A stretch of 64,000 nucleotides of DNA from an uncultured Clostridia bacterium (GCA_947629905.1 CANRFM010000001.1:99910-163909); one strand, 5' to 3'; positions 8,781 through 18,669 are shown, counted from the stretch's first letter. A program made the numbers and translations. Notes: generated by a model from the letters alone, not told the origin.

Positions 8781-10724
8781 CTATCTGCCGAAATTTTGCA
8801 GCACTTCGAGCAGCCGTTGTTTCGCCTCCGCCAAGGAGACATCCGGCAGCTGTGTCGCTGCCATCGTCTGATGCCCGCCGCCGCCAAGCTGTTCCATAAT
8901 GACCTGTACATTGGAAGCCCCGTAGGAACGGGCAGAAATATTCACCACATGGTTGACATCATAGATCACAAAAGCAGCCTCCACGCCGGAAATACCGAGC
9001 AGCTCATCCGCTGCCTGCGGCGCAACAAGCCGCACCTCCGGCGTATCGGGTGCAGCCACTGCGATCGCAAAACCGCCCCGGATCTCTGCCGATCCGACAA
9101 GCTCCGTCCGGCTGCGGTAGGCTTCGATCGAGCCGGAAAACAGCCCTTTCACCCGTACCGTATCCGCACCGATCTTCCGTAAGTACGCCGCTGCCTCAAA
9201 CGTCCGCACACCCGTGCGCATGACAAAATTCTTCGTATCGAGCATGATACCCGCCAGCAGACAGTCCGCATAGATCGAATCCACCGGCTCGCTGAGCTTG
9301 AAGTATTGCAGCAGCTCCGTGATCATTTCACAAGCCGAGGAGGCATAGGGTTCATGGTGGAATACAATGGCATTGTCCACAAAATTGACATTTTTCCGGT
9401 GGTGATCGATGACGGCAACCCGCTTTGCCTCCTGATAGAGGGAGCGGCTTTCAAGGATGTCCTTGTTGTGGGTATCCACGATGATGAGCAGCGTGTCGTC
9501 CGTTATGGCTTCCAGCGCCTGTGCCGGCGTGAAAAACAGGTCACGTCCGACCTCATCCTCCACCAGTTCGAGCAGCTGCCCGGAAAGGGTCTTTTTCGGG
9601 TCGGCGACTACATGAACTTTCACGCCCATCAGCCGCACAGCCCCCGCCAGACCACAGGCACCGCCGACCGAATCGAGATCGCCGAACCGGTGTCCCATGA
9701 TCAGCACCTGACTGCTCTCTAAAATCAGATCCTGAATTGCCCCGGCGACAATTCTTGTTTTCGCACGGGATTTCTTTTCCACACCCTTCGACACGCCGCC
9801 GAAAAAGCGGTAGCCGTTTTCGGTCTTGACGGCAGCCTGATCGCCGCCCCTGCCGAGTGCCATATCCAGACACTGCTCCGCATAGGCTTCGCTCTCCTGT
9901 AAGGTAGCAGCCCCATGCCCGACACCGATCGAAAATGTCACATAATTCTTCTCATCCACGAAAATCGTCCGGGCATCGTCCAGTATCTTAAATTTCCCGG
10001 CGATCAGTTCCTGTACGTGCTGTTCTTCGAGAACGGCAAGAAACCGCCCGTTCTTCAGCCGCCGCAGGACACCGTTCGTCCCTGCAATGAAATCCTCGAG
10101 CAGCCGTTCAATTGCCGCACTTGCCGCAAGGCGCACGCTTTCTTTTGCATTCTGGATCAGGTCTTCATAGCTGTCCACCATGAACAGCAGCACACACGGA
10201 CGGGAATTGGCATAGTCGAGCCGCAGTTCTTCCAGTTCCGTTTCATCCGTCCAGAGGAAAGCCGTCAGCGCTGCACCGTCTTCTTCATAGGGCATGGCGG
10301 AAACATGATAATACCGCTGCTGCCAGAAAATGGACTGCTCCAGCGCAGAGGGGTTGAACGGTATCGTCTCATACAGATTCCGCCCGAACAGCTCCGCACC
10401 GCTCATGACCTGTTCCCGGAAATAGGCGTTGTAGCGCACAATGACCCCTGCCTTATCCAGTACGCAGATCCCGAACGGCAGCTTTTCCAGTGCCGCAAGT
10501 TCCGTCTGTTCCGCATCCTCACTCAGCTTTGCAATGTAGCGTATCTGACTTTTCCGGGAAAGCCCAAGCACAACTGCCCCGATGACAGAAAGCACCACCC
10601 CCGGAACGCAGTACAGCAGCCCATACGGGTCGCCCCGCTGATAGAGCATTGCCGCCGGCAGTACCGCCGCCAACAGCATCAGTGTCGCCAAGATCCAGAC
10701 AGATACAGGGTATTTCAGCTTCAC
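8781..10724 (-). CDS. gdpP: Cyclic-di-AMP phosphodiesterase GdpP (DHH family)
   Basis: 647 residues with the full GdpP layout: two N-terminal membrane helices (about 8-60), a PAS-like region (about 80-165), a degenerate GGDEF-like domain (about 170-300) and a C-terminal DHH-DHHA1 phosphodiesterase. Metal-binding motifs are [14 protein letters not shown] and IDHHRK, with GGGGHQ in DHHA1. The protein cleaves c-di-AMP to pApA and so tunes potassium, wall and osmotic homeostasis. It starts at GTG, 7 bases after a perfect AGGAGG. The order gdpP-rplI-dnaB is the classic Firmicute arrangement. Confidence 0.93.
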   Translation of the reverse strand: MKLKYPVSVWILATLMLLAAVLPAAMLYQRGDPYGLLYCVPGVVLSVIGAVVLGLSRKSQIRYIAKLSEDAEQTELAALEKLPFGICVLDKAGVIVRYNAYFREQVMSGAELFGRNLYETIPFNPSALEQSIFWQQRYYHVSAMPYEEDGAALTAFLWTDETELEELRLDYANSRPCVLLFMVDSYEDLIQNAKESVRLAASAAIERLLEDFIAGTNGVLRRLKNGRFLAVLEEQHVQELIAGKFKILDDARTIFVDEKNYVTFSIGVGHGAATLQESEAYAEQCLDMALGRGGDQAAVKTENGYRFFGGVSKGVEKKSRAKTRIVAGAIQDLILESSQVLIMGHRFGDLDSVGGACGLAGAVRLMGVKVHVVADPKKTLSGQLLELVEDEVGRDLFFTPAQALEAITDDTLLIIVDTHNKDILESRSLYQEAKRVAVIDHHRKNVNFVDNAIVFHHEPYASSACEMITELLQYFKLSEPVDSIYADCLLAGIMLDTKNFVMRTGVRTFEAAAYLRKIGADTVRVKGLFSGSIEAYRSRTELVGSAEIRGGFAIAVAAPDTPEVRLVAPQAADELLGISGVEAAFVIYDVNHVVNISARSYGASNVQVIMEQLGGGGHQTMAATQLPDVSLAEAKQRLLEVLQNFGR

Positions 10725-10763
10725 GCCTTCACCTCCTTGCCCGTCTGCCGTATCCGGCAGAGG

Positions 10764-12590
10764 TCAGACTTCCATGATAATGGGGAGAATCATCGGGCTG
10801 CGTTTGGTCTTTTCAAAAATGTAGTCCGAAAGTGCATCCCGCAGCTTCGCCTTGAGGGATGTCCATTCTTTCAGCTCAAAGGCAGAGCATTCGTCAAGTG
10901 TATGGCACATCAGCTGCTTTGCCTGTACCATCAGTTCCTCCGCCTCACGCACATACACAAAGCCCCTTGAAATGATGTCCGGACCTGCCACGACCCGGTT
11001 GGATGCCCGGTTGATGCCGACCACGATGATGATCAGCCCGTCCTCCGCCAGATGCTTTCTGTCCCGGAGTACGATCGACCCGACATCGCCCACGCCAAGC
11101 CCGTCCACAAGCACTCTGCCCGACGGTGCCTGCGATACGATCTGTAACTTTACGCCGTCCGTCTCAATGACATTGCCGATCGAGGCAAGCAGGACATTTT
11201 CTTTCGGCATACCCATTTCAATGGCAAGTTTCCGGTTCTTGACCAGATGCTTATATTCGCCGTGTACGGGGATGAAATATTTCGGGCGTGTCAGTGCCAG
11301 CATCAGTTTCAGTTCTTCCTGACAGGCGTGACCGGAAACGTGCACCTCGTACATGGACTCGTAAATGACCTCCGCACCGGACCGCAGCAGTTCGTTGACG
11401 ACCTTTGTCACGTGCTTTTCGTTGCCCGGAATGGGCGTTGCCGAAATGATGATGAAGTCCATGGGAGTGATATTGACCTTCTTGTGGTCGTGCATTGCCA
11501 TGCGTGTCAGGGCAGACATCGGTTCACCCTGACTGCCGGTCGTGATGAGTACGATCTGTTCCGGCGGATACTGTCCCATATCCTCAATGTCAATGATCGT
11601 GTTCTTCGGCACTTCGAGATAGCCTAATTCCAGTGCCGTCGTGATCACGTTGATCATGCTGCGCCCTAAAACAGCAACTTTTCTGCCGTTCCGGGCAGCC
11701 ATGTTGATGATCTGCTGCACCCGGTGAATATTAGAGGAGAACGTCGCAATGATGATACGCCGGCTGCCTGCTTTGGCAAACAGGCGCTCAAAGGATTCGC
11801 CGACCTTGCGTTCGGACTGCGTGTAGCCGGGGCGTTCTGCATTGGTAGAATCCGCCATCAGTGCCAGTACCCCTCTGCTGCCAAGTTCCCCGAACCGGGC
11901 AAGGTCGATCGGACCGCCGTCAATGGGCGAAAAATCGACCTTAAAGTCTCCCGTATGCACCAGCACGCCTGCCGGGGTATGGATCGCCATACCCATTGCG
12001 CCGGGGATAGAGTGGTTGACTTTGATAAATTCGACCGCCATACAGCCCATCTTCACGGTCTTGCGGGATTCGATGACATTCAGGGAGACCTTGCCAAGCA
12101 AGCCGTGTTCTTCGAGTTTGTGCTTGATCAGCCCGATCGTCATGCCCGACCCGTAAACAGGGGCATTGACCTTTTTGAGCAAGTAGGCAAGTCCGCCGAT
12201 GTGATCCTCGTGTCCGTGCGTGATGACGATACCCCGGAGCTTTTCCTTATTGCGCTCCACATAGGTGAAATCCGGCAGCACAATGTCCACGCCGGGCATT
12301 TCCGCATCCGGAAACGCAAGCCCGCAGTCAAGGATGAACATATCATTGCTGCATTCAAACACGGTCATGTTCTTGCCGATTTCATTCAGTCCGCCAAGCG
12401 GGATGATGCGCACGGGGGTGCGCTTCTGATCCTGCGGACGGGGACGTCTCTGTACGGGTTGCGGTGCAGAGGGTGCAGGTACAGCAGCCTTCTTTGCGGC
12501 GCTGCCTGCCTGCTGTTTCGGGCGGTGTACCACATAGCGTCTGCGCTTCTGCGGTTCGTTCTGGTGATTCTGGTTGTTCTGGTTGTTCAA
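10764..12590 (-). CDS. rnj: Ribonuclease J
   Basis: Metallo-beta-lactamase/beta-CASP RNase with endo- and 5'-3' exonuclease activity, central to mRNA decay and rRNA maturation. The catalytic core begins with IIPLGGLNEIGKN and contains the HGHEDHIGG metal motif; a C-terminal domain follows the CASP region. The start is taken as TTG at 12590 because GAGG lies 7 bases upstream; an in-frame codon at 12671 has no ribosome site. That leaves 608 residues with an unusual ~60-residue N-terminal extension, first Asn/Gln-rich, then Arg/Lys and Ala/Pro-rich, before the enzyme core. It is first in a six-gene operon and preceded by a ~270-nt leader. Confidence 0.93.
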   Translation of the reverse strand: MNNQNNQNHQNEPQKRRRYVVHRPKQQAGSAAKKAAVPAPSAPQPVQRRPRPQDQKRTPVRIIPLGGLNEIGKNMTVFECSNDMFILDCGLAFPDAEMPGVDIVLPDFTYVERNKEKLRGIVITHGHEDHIGGLAYLLKKVNAPVYGSGMTIGLIKHKLEEHGLLGKVSLNVIESRKTVKMGCMAVEFIKVNHSIPGAMGMAIHTPAGVLVHTGDFKVDFSPIDGGPIDLARFGELGSRGVLALMADSTNAERPGYTQSERKVGESFERLFAKAGSRRIIIATFSSNIHRVQQIINMAARNGRKVAVLGRSMINVITTALELGYLEVPKNTIIDIEDMGQYPPEQIVLITTGSQGEPMSALTRMAMHDHKKVNITPMDFIIISATPIPGNEKHVTKVVNELLRSGAEVIYESMYEVHVSGHACQEELKLMLALTRPKYFIPVHGEYKHLVKNRKLAIEMGMPKENVLLASIGNVIETDGVKLQIVSQAPSGRVLVDGLGVGDVGSIVLRDRKHLAEDGLIIIVVGINRASNRVVAGPDIISRGFVYVREAEELMVQAKQLMCHTLDECSAFELKEWTSLKAKLRDALSDYIFEKTKRSPMILPIIMEV

Positions 12591-12857
12591 TCGTATACCT
12601 CGTCTTTCTTGTAGTGTGCAGAAAGAGCCGCTGCAAGAGCCGCTGTACCCCGGCACGGATGAAAGCTGCATGGTGTACAGTCAGGAGCTGCGTTGGAATT
12701 CTGCGTTGCATGGGTGATATTGTAAGTATCGGAAACGGCGCACCGTTTCCATGATATAAAGGCAACCCCGCACAAAGAACGCCTGATGGCTTTGTACGGT
12801 GTTACCTAAAGGCTTTCGCCTGATACCCGTTCCTTCTATCTGCGCATACAGATATAC
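12591..12857 (-). promoter_or_regulatory. Structured 5' leader of the RNase J operon
   Basis: About 267 nt lie between the promoter and the TTG start. In transcript order they can fold into three hairpins: AGGC-GAAA-GCCT at 12821-12810, an 18-bp stem with one mismatch and two G-U wobbles around a 12-nt loop at 12807-12760, and a perfect 8-bp stem with a 4-nt loop at 12750-12731. No T-tract follows them, so this is not an obvious attenuator. It may be a site of RNase self-regulation; that function is inference. Confidence 0.55.
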
Positions 12858-12863
12858 ATTTTT

Positions 12864-12892
12864 ATTATATCGGATTTTTCTGCCTTTGTCAA
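12864..12892 (-). promoter_or_regulatory. Consensus sigma-A promoter of the rnj operon
   Basis: Minus strand TTGACA, 17-bp spacer, TATAAT: a perfect consensus. Confidence 0.9.
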
Positions 12893-12982
12893 GTACGCAG
12901 AAAGCGCCCCGGCAGTAAATTGGGCAGTTTGGCTAATTTTTCCGGGAAAGCAATACCAAGGTTAGAAAGGTATTACAAATGC

Positions 12983-14848
12983 TTACCCCTGTTCCGCATG
13001 GCGCAGCTTTTTCTCCCACATCCCGCAAAGCTCCGCTGCCGTTTCCATGGAATCCGCATGCACACGCAGCTTCACCAGTCTGCCCTGCGGCGGCAGGGTC
13101 ATTTTCACGGAAGGTTCGGGGTTGCGGTTTTGCAGGTTTTCCACTTCCTGCCGGGTGAGGGATGTGGAAAGTTCCCGCTGCACCGTGCAGAGTTTCGGCA
13201 GCAAAGAAGCCGCTTGCCGGAGTGTCAGTTTTCGTTCCGTCAGCACCCGCAGCACCCGCACGAAGAGCCTTACCCCGTCGCAGCAGACTGCCTGTTTTTC
13301 ATAAAGCTGCGCCGCTGTCGGGGAAAATGCCGGACTGTGCATCCGCAGCACCCGGCAGCCGTTCCGGGCAGCGAAATCCTCCGCCGCCGGGTGGAAATCC
13401 TCCGGCAGCGCCATCGGTTCATCCCGGAAGGACAGCATAGCCAACAGCAAAAGCTGCTCTTCCCGCAGTAGTCCTGCTTCGAGGGAAAAAGCCCTTGCGC
13501 TCCGCCCGTCCTCCGAAAGGGTGAGGGTAATTTTCTCCCCTGCCCCGCCGGAGAACAGCCTTTGTGCCGCCTCCCGGAGAGCAGGGTTTGCGCAGCTCAC
13601 GGTAATTTCCGGCAGACCGCTGTCCGGGAGCTGCCGGGCATTTTCGTCCTCCCAGAGGTGCAGCATCCCGGATGCATCCGAAAACCGCCCGCACCGCACG
13701 ATCCTGTCCGAAATGCCGCTGTCCAGCGCCCGCCACAGCCGCATGGTCTGCGCCTGTGTGAGTGCCTGTCCCTGCGCCCCGAACGGCAGCAGCTGAATGG
13801 ATTCTTCCCCGGAAGCCCACAGCACGGCATCGCACCCCGTCAGCCTTGCCGCATACAAAAGCTGCGAAAGCGCACAAGCGCCCGTCTGCCAGACCCTTGC
13901 CCCCTGCGAGACTGCCCCGGCAGCCGCTGCCAGAGCAAGTCCCTCCCCGGCAGGATGACTGTAGCCGACCGCCAGACGGCTGCCGAGGGAGACCATTGCC
14001 GCCCCCGCCTGCAAAGCCGTTTCAGCCGTGTTCCACCGGGAAAGCCCGCCGCAGATACCGTCCTCCGGCAGGACGAGCAGATTTCTCGTCTGCGTATATC
14101 TTGCGTGCGGCGGGAGGACAGAGCCTTCCGGCACAACACCGCCCGTCAGGTGCGCCTCCCTGTCCACCAGTGCATGACGGCAGACCACGCAGTCTTTCAG
14201 CACAGCACCCTCTCCGACCTGTACGCCGTCACCAAGCACGCACCCCTCTAAAACCGCCTTATCCCCGATAATGCAGTCATTGCCGAGGATGCTTGTCCGG
14301 TCAACGGATGCCCCCTGTCCGATGTGAACGCCCTCCCCGATGCGCCGTGCGGACTTGCCGGACAGGAGCATCTCCTGCTGCAATTTCCGGTAGGCTGCCG
14401 GGGTATCGGCATGACGGAAATGCGAAAGCCGCAGGGCTGCCGTTTCTTTTGGTTCAAGTAGTGCCGAGCCGGTCGGGTGCAGTTCCGCTTCGGCAGGAGA
14501 ACCGTCCGGAGCGGAGAGCTTCACGCCGCTGCCCTTACAGAGGGCATACAGCTCCCCCATATCCCATTCCGGCAGGCAAAGCCGCCGCAGCAGCAAGGTC
14601 GGCGCTTCCGCCCGCAAAGATGCCAGAGAATCCACGAACCGCACCGGCATTTGCAGATGCAGCCCGTCCAGTGTGCGCCGGATGCGCTCTTCTGCCGCTA
14701 TCAGCACCGCATTCTGAAAGCCGCTTTTTTCCAGATACGTCAGCAGATGTGTCAGCAAAGGCACATTGCAGAAAGGCAGGAGCGCTTCGGGGCAGTCCTG
14801 CATGGGGATACATTCCGCTGTTTTGTCACAATAGAGAATCGCTTGCAT
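12983..14848 (-). CDS. Sugar-phosphate nucleotidyltransferase / phosphohexomutase fusion, probably degenerate
   Basis: 621 residues with the layout of GDP-mannose pyrophosphorylase-phosphomannomutase fusions. An N-terminal nucleotidyltransferase-like domain (MQAILYCDK, about 1-175) is followed by left-handed beta-helix hexapeptides (GEGVHIGQGASV, GDGVQVGEGAVL, about 190-260) and a phosphohexomutase-like domain (about 270-600). Key residues look eroded. The Gly-rich GxGTRL-type loop is absent at the N-terminus, and the mutase TASHNP phosphoserine loop appears only as a YSHPAGE-like segment without the usual context. It may be regulatory or a pseudoenzyme. ATG at 14848 is chosen for its AAGGAGG ribosome site 7 bases away, over the in-frame codon at 14884. 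Confidence 0.6.
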   Translation of the reverse strand: MQAILYCDKTAECIPMQDCPEALLPFCNVPLLTHLLTYLEKSGFQNAVLIAAEERIRRTLDGLHLQMPVRFVDSLASLRAEAPTLLLRRLCLPEWDMGELYALCKGSGVKLSAPDGSPAEAELHPTGSALLEPKETAALRLSHFRHADTPAAYRKLQQEMLLSGKSARRIGEGVHIGQGASVDRTSILGNDCIIGDKAVLEGCVLGDGVQVGEGAVLKDCVVCRHALVDREAHLTGGVVPEGSVLPPHARYTQTRNLLVLPEDGICGGLSRWNTAETALQAGAAMVSLGSRLAVGYSHPAGEGLALAAAAGAVSQGARVWQTGACALSQLLYAARLTGCDAVLWASGEESIQLLPFGAQGQALTQAQTMRLWRALDSGISDRIVRCGRFSDASGMLHLWEDENARQLPDSGLPEITVSCANPALREAAQRLFSGGAGEKITLTLSEDGRSARAFSLEAGLLREEQLLLLAMLSFRDEPMALPEDFHPAAEDFAARNGCRVLRMHSPAFSPTAAQLYEKQAVCCDGVRLFVRVLRVLTERKLTLRQAASLLPKLCTVQRELSTSLTRQEVENLQNRNPEPSVKMTLPPQGRLVKLRVHADSMETAAELCGMWEKKLRHAEQG

Positions 14849-14893
14849 GGGTAAACCTCCTTGCGGCAGTGTCTGCCGCTGCATTTTTCTCTA

Positions 14894-16174
14894 TTATGGG
14901 CTTTTTTTAGTATTCCTATGCATTATGATATGCGGATAGAGGAGCAGAATGCCCGGCAGGTTGCAGTATGCCATACCGGCATTGGCAATGTCTGCTATTA
15001 GCCAGACCGTTTCGAGCCGCATCACAGCTCCCACCGCAGCAGCAAGGCAGAAAGCAGCACGGTAGACCGTGACCCATTTCTGCCCTGCAATGCTTCGCAG
15101 GGCGCTGCTGCCGCAGTGCGACCAACCCACCAAAGTACACAGCGCAAAGAGTGCAATGACAGGCGGCAAGAGCACATCCGCTGCGCTCCCCATGCCCTTC
15201 CGGAACGCCAGTAAAACCATCCCTGCCCCGTCTGCCCCGGAATCCAGTACTCCTGCCGAAAGCACTGCCAGTGCCGTTGCCGTGCAGCAGAGAAAGGTAT
15301 CCGCAGCGACCTCGAGCATACCGCACGCCCCCAAAAATCCCGGCAGTGCGCCCTCCGTGCTGCTGTGCAGCATACTGCTGCTGCCCAGTCCGGCTTCATT
15401 CGAGAATACGCCCCGGCGCACCCCGACGGAAACCGCCTGTCTGACAGCTTCCCCGGCAATGCCGCCGGCAGCTGCCTGCCACCCGAATGCGCCCCGGAAA
15501 ATCGACAGAACTGCTGCCCCTAAATTCTCCCGGCAGTGCCAGATCACCACCCCTGCCCCGAGCAGGTATACCGCCGTCAGCCCCGGAACGACCGCTGCCG
15601 CAAACTGCCCGATCCGCTTTGCACCGCCGAAAATAATTGCCGCCGTGATGCCGCCTGCCGCAAGCCCCGTCACCCATGCCGGGATGCCGCAGGCTTCTTG
15701 CAGTGTCTGCGCCATAGCATGGCTTTGTGTCATGTTTCCCATGCCGAAAGAAGCTGCCACGCAGCAGACCGCAAAGGCAGTCCCCAGTGCCGGGTGAATG
15801 CCGTATTTCAGATAGGCAGCTGCCCCGCCAATTTCTCCCCGGCGGTAATGGCAGCCAAGCACATTTTCCGCATAGATCAGCCCCATGCCGAGCAGGGCAG
15901 CGACCCACATCCAGAACACAGCACCTGCGCCCCCGAGCGTCAGCGCCGTGCCGACACCCGCAATATTTCCCGTCCCCATTGCGGCAGCGAGCGAGGTCAT
16001 ACACGCCTGAAATACGCTCTGCTTTCCGCTGCCCCGGTGTTTTTTCCCAAGCAGCCGCAGACTGCGCAGCGGCTGAAAACCGCCGTAAATATGGCAGAAA
16101 GCCCCCGTGCCGAGCAGCAGCCCGACCAGTCCGCTGCCCCAGAGCAATTGGTTCAGGGAAGTCAGAAGATCCAT
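14894..16174 (-). CDS. Sodium:alanine/glycine symporter (AGCS family)
   Basis: 426 residues with about ten hydrophobic helices. Family signatures include the ACMTSLAAAMGTGNIAGVGTA region near residue 60, the GAVFWMWVAALLGMGLIYAE helix and FSNEAGLGSS near residue 260. AGCS proteins import alanine or glycine with sodium at the cytoplasmic membrane. The family average is slightly longer (440-480), so loops or the C-terminus are short here. It lies 45 bases upstream of the fusion gene at 12983-14848 on the same strand and may be co-transcribed. Substrate assignment is by family only. Confidence 0.88.
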   Translation of the reverse strand: MDLLTSLNQLLWGSGLVGLLLGTGAFCHIYGGFQPLRSLRLLGKKHRGSGKQSVFQACMTSLAAAMGTGNIAGVGTALTLGGAGAVFWMWVAALLGMGLIYAENVLGCHYRRGEIGGAAAYLKYGIHPALGTAFAVCCVAASFGMGNMTQSHAMAQTLQEACGIPAWVTGLAAGGITAAIIFGGAKRIGQFAAAVVPGLTAVYLLGAGVVIWHCRENLGAAVLSIFRGAFGWQAAAGGIAGEAVRQAVSVGVRRGVFSNEAGLGSSSMLHSSTEGALPGFLGACGMLEVAADTFLCCTATALAVLSAGVLDSGADGAGMVLLAFRKGMGSAADVLLPPVIALFALCTLVGWSHCGSSALRSIAGQKWVTVYRAAFCLAAAVGAVMRLETVWLIADIANAGMAYCNLPGILLLYPHIIMHRNTKKSP

Positions 16175-16211
16175 ATGCCAACTCCTTTTTTCAGATATGC
16201 CTCGTTTCCCC

Positions 16212-16241
16212 TTGCAATTTGATATGCATTTATGCTATAAT
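16212..16241 (+). promoter_or_regulatory. Sigma-A promoter of the PH-domain pair
   Basis: TTGCAA, 18-bp spacer, TATAAT. Confidence 0.7.
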
Positions 16242-16289
16242 AGAAATGGAAACTTCTTTGCCATGATTTACTCGAAAGGGGGCGTTGCC

Positions 16290-16736
16290 ATGCAGGAATA
16301 CCGTGCCGATCTTGCCGCACTCCGGCTGATACAGGTCTGCCTGTGCCTGACCGCAGCCCTCATCACGGCGGCAGCGGCTTATTTTCTGAAAGAATGGCGC
16401 ATTGCCGTCTATTGCATCGCCGGTGTATTCTGCGGCAGTGCCGTGCTGATCGGCTTTTTCTGTCTGCCTGTCTGGTTCAGCCGGCTGCGGTATGTGGTCA
16501 GTTCCTCCCGGCTGACGGTCTGTTCCGGTCTGGTCGTGAAAAAAGAACAGTCCATCCGCCTTGACCGCATTCAGTTCGTGCAGATCCTCTCCGGTCCGTT
16601 CAACGGGCTGTTTGGAATGAATTTCATCCTCCTCCACGTCTACGGCGGGCAGCTTTCCCTGTTGTTCCTGAAACGGCAGGACAGGGATGCCCTCATCACC
16701 ATGCTCCAGCAAAGGGGGGTCTTTCATGCACCATGA
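16290..16736 (+). CDS. PH-domain membrane protein (YdbS-like)
   Basis: 148 residues. Two membrane helices (about 20-60) lead into a bacterial PH-like domain (DUF304/bPH_2): RYVVSSSRLTVCSGLVVKK, then RLDRIQFVQILSGPF, the usual order of strands. The ATG at 16290 follows AAAGGGGG by 7 bases; upstream in-frame codons lack a ribosome site. It overlaps the next, larger PH-domain gene by 11 bases. The pair resembles the YdbS/YdbT pair of Bacillus, membrane proteins of uncertain function. Confidence 0.8.
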   Translation: MQEYRADLAALRLIQVCLCLTAALITAAAAYFLKEWRIAVYCIAGVFCGSAVLIGFFCLPVWFSRLRYVVSSSRLTVCSGLVVKKEQSIRLDRIQFVQILSGPFNGLFGMNFILLHVYGGQLSLLFLKRQDRDALITMLQQRGVFHAP

Positions 16737-18162
16737 ACACCCCCTGCGGATCATTCGCTACACCAAAAAAACCCTCTGGCTGCTGATTTTCCCCATTCTG
16801 CGTGGTGCTTATCACGTGTTCAACCGTGAAGTCCTCCTCGAATGGCTGGAGGGGGCATGGATGGACCTGCTGATCTTGCTGTTCATCATTGCCTACGGCT
16901 GGCTGTGCTGGTATATGCGGGTATTCACTGTCCGGGACGGGCAGATCTATGTAAAGGAAGGCATTTTCTTCACCCGCAGGCGTATCATTCCGGTGCGCAA
17001 TCTTTCCGCCCTTACGATTGAGCACCCGTTCCTGCTCCGCCCCCTCAAGGCTGCCTACCTGAATGCCGATACCGCTTCGGGGCTGTTGGGGACGACCGAC
17101 CTCAAGCTCATGATCCGCTACCGGGACGAGGAGCTGTTCCGCAGGGCGCTCCCCCGCATCCGGCAGGGCAAGCGCCACAACACCAAGCACAAGGGCAGTT
17201 TCCTGCGGACGGTGATTTTTTCGGTCATCTTTTCAAGCAGCTTTTCGGGGACGGTGTACATGGTCGTGTTCTGGTTTCAGAGCGGCAGAATTGCAAGAGA
17301 CCTGATCGCCGAATGGCAGATACAGGAGCGTTTCGGCACAATGACCGAGGAGATCGCCCGGCACCTGACGGGCATTCCGCCCATTGCCGTGGCAGTGGGG
17401 CTGCTGTTCCTGTCCACGTGGTTTCTGTCGTTTTTCAGCAATATGCTCCGCTACGGCGGCTTTCTCATCGAGGGCGACCGGCGGATGATCTCCGTGCGCA
17501 GCGGACTGCTGACCAAGCGGCTGTTCTACCTCACGAACCGGAAGATCAACTTTGCGGACATCCGGCAGAACCTGCTGACGAAATTTTTCCGCATCTTCTC
17601 CCTTGCCGTCAACTGCCCCGGCTATGGTACGCAGCGGGGCAGCATCCCGATCTGTATGCCCATCCTCACGAGAAAGGAAATGGACGAGGTCGTTCCCCTG
17701 ATCTTCCCCGACATCCGCCTGACCGGGAACACCCTGCGCACCCCGTGGACATCGTGGCTGAGTTATGTGAACACACCTGTTTTCTGGGGCATCATGATCA
17801 TCCCGGCTGCACAGGCGGCAAGGCACTACTTTCCGCAGATGGCAGAGGCGACAAATTTCTTTCAGGTGATGCTGCTGTTGCCGCTGGCATGGAAATTAGC
17901 AGTGCAGATCACGGCACTGGTCACGACCGGGCTGAGTATCACGGATGGGCGTATCTGCGTGCGCTGGTGCAAGGGTACGACATTCCATACGATCATCACG
18001 GACACGGACTGCATTGCCAAGATCCGCATCCGCCGCAATCTTTTTCACAGGATCAACGGCAAATGCCACCTCATCCTCTATTTCCAGTCCGAAGTCACCC
18101 GAAAATGTGTACTGCGCAACCTGTACTATGCGGAAGTGCAGAAATTACTGGCATTTTCGTGA
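16726..18162 (+). CDS. Multi-domain PH membrane protein (YdbT-like)
   Basis: 478 residues. Repeated pairs of transmembrane helices and PH-like segments are visible: VFTVRDGQIYVKEGIFFTRR near 80, FLIEGDRRMISVRSGLLTKR near 250, and GLSITDGRICVRWCKG near 410. Each repeats the pattern of a strand, a surface turn and a basic stretch. Start ATG at 16726 follows AAAGGGGGG. It is translationally coupled to the YdbS-like gene and likely forms a membrane complex with it. Its stop abuts the convergent gene at 18163 with no terminator between them, so antisense overlap of transcripts is likely. Confidence 0.8.
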   Translation: MHHEHPLRIIRYTKKTLWLLIFPILRGAYHVFNREVLLEWLEGAWMDLLILLFIIAYGWLCWYMRVFTVRDGQIYVKEGIFFTRRRIIPVRNLSALTIEHPFLLRPLKAAYLNADTASGLLGTTDLKLMIRYRDEELFRRALPRIRQGKRHNTKHKGSFLRTVIFSVIFSSSFSGTVYMVVFWFQSGRIARDLIAEWQIQERFGTMTEEIARHLTGIPPIAVAVGLLFLSTWFLSFFSNMLRYGGFLIEGDRRMISVRSGLLTKRLFYLTNRKINFADIRQNLLTKFFRIFSLAVNCPGYGTQRGSIPICMPILTRKEMDEVVPLIFPDIRLTGNTLRTPWTSWLSYVNTPVFWGIMIIPAAQAARHYFPQMAEATNFFQVMLLLPLAWKLAVQITALVTTGLSITDGRICVRWCKGTTFHTIITDTDCIAKIRIRRNLFHRINGKCHLILYFQSEVTRKCVLRNLYYAEVQKLLAFS

Positions 18163-18669
18163 TCATAATAAATCTCCGCCTGCCTGTGCCAATAAATTCC
18201 ACGTTTTGCAGTCCACGCAGCCGGTCATGGGGAGTGCGCACATTTTCTGGAACGGCTGTATCGCCCGCTGCGTATCGCCGTCAAATTCCCCCGTCACTTT
18301 CACGGGCGGCACATCACCATATTTTTCCGAAAGGGAATGCAGAATGGACTGAATGATGAGAATGGGGAACCCCTGTTCCCCCGGCAGCATCACTGCCCCT
18401 GCCTGTTGTGGAAATGCCCGCAGCGGCTGCGGCGGCTGATCGACCAGTTCCCGGTAGACGATCACAATTCTGTCCCATGTCGCCTGATTTGTCTCCCCTG
18501 TCACACGCAGTCCGTAATACTGCTGAAACGCCCGCACGGCAGCTTCCGTTTCCTTGCCATAGATGCCATCCGGAATAATTCTCGGCACGGCAGGATTATA
18601 GTAGGAAATGCCGTGCAGCAGCCCCTGTAATTCCCGGATATGCGCCTGTTGTTGTATATTAGTGTACAT
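18163..18669 (-). CDS. Peptidoglycan-binding domain protein (spore cluster)
   Basis: 168 residues with two PG_binding_1 repeats: one around GIYGKETEAAVRAFQQYYGL (residues 36-55) and a second around GEFDGDTQRAIQPFQ. No signal peptide or catalytic domain is visible. The start codon overlaps the stop of the upstream gene (TAATG), with a GAGGAGGG ribosome site. It is the third gene of an operon whose other products carry SleC-like N-terminal and SpoIID-like domains, so it probably acts at the spore cortex or coat. That role is inferred from family and context. Confidence 0.8.
   Translation of the reverse strand: MYTNIQQQAHIRELQGLLHGISYYNPAVPRIIPDGIYGKETEAAVRAFQQYYGLRVTGETNQATWDRIVIVYRELVDQPPQPLRAFPQQAGAVMLPGEQGFPILIIQSILHSLSEKYGDVPPVKVTGEFDGDTQRAIQPFQKMCALPMTGCVDCKTWNLLAQAGGDLL

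Noticed and set aside
12983..14848. Calling this gene manC or glmU
   Set aside because: The fold order fits, but active-site motifs needed for either activity are not visible, so no symbol is given.
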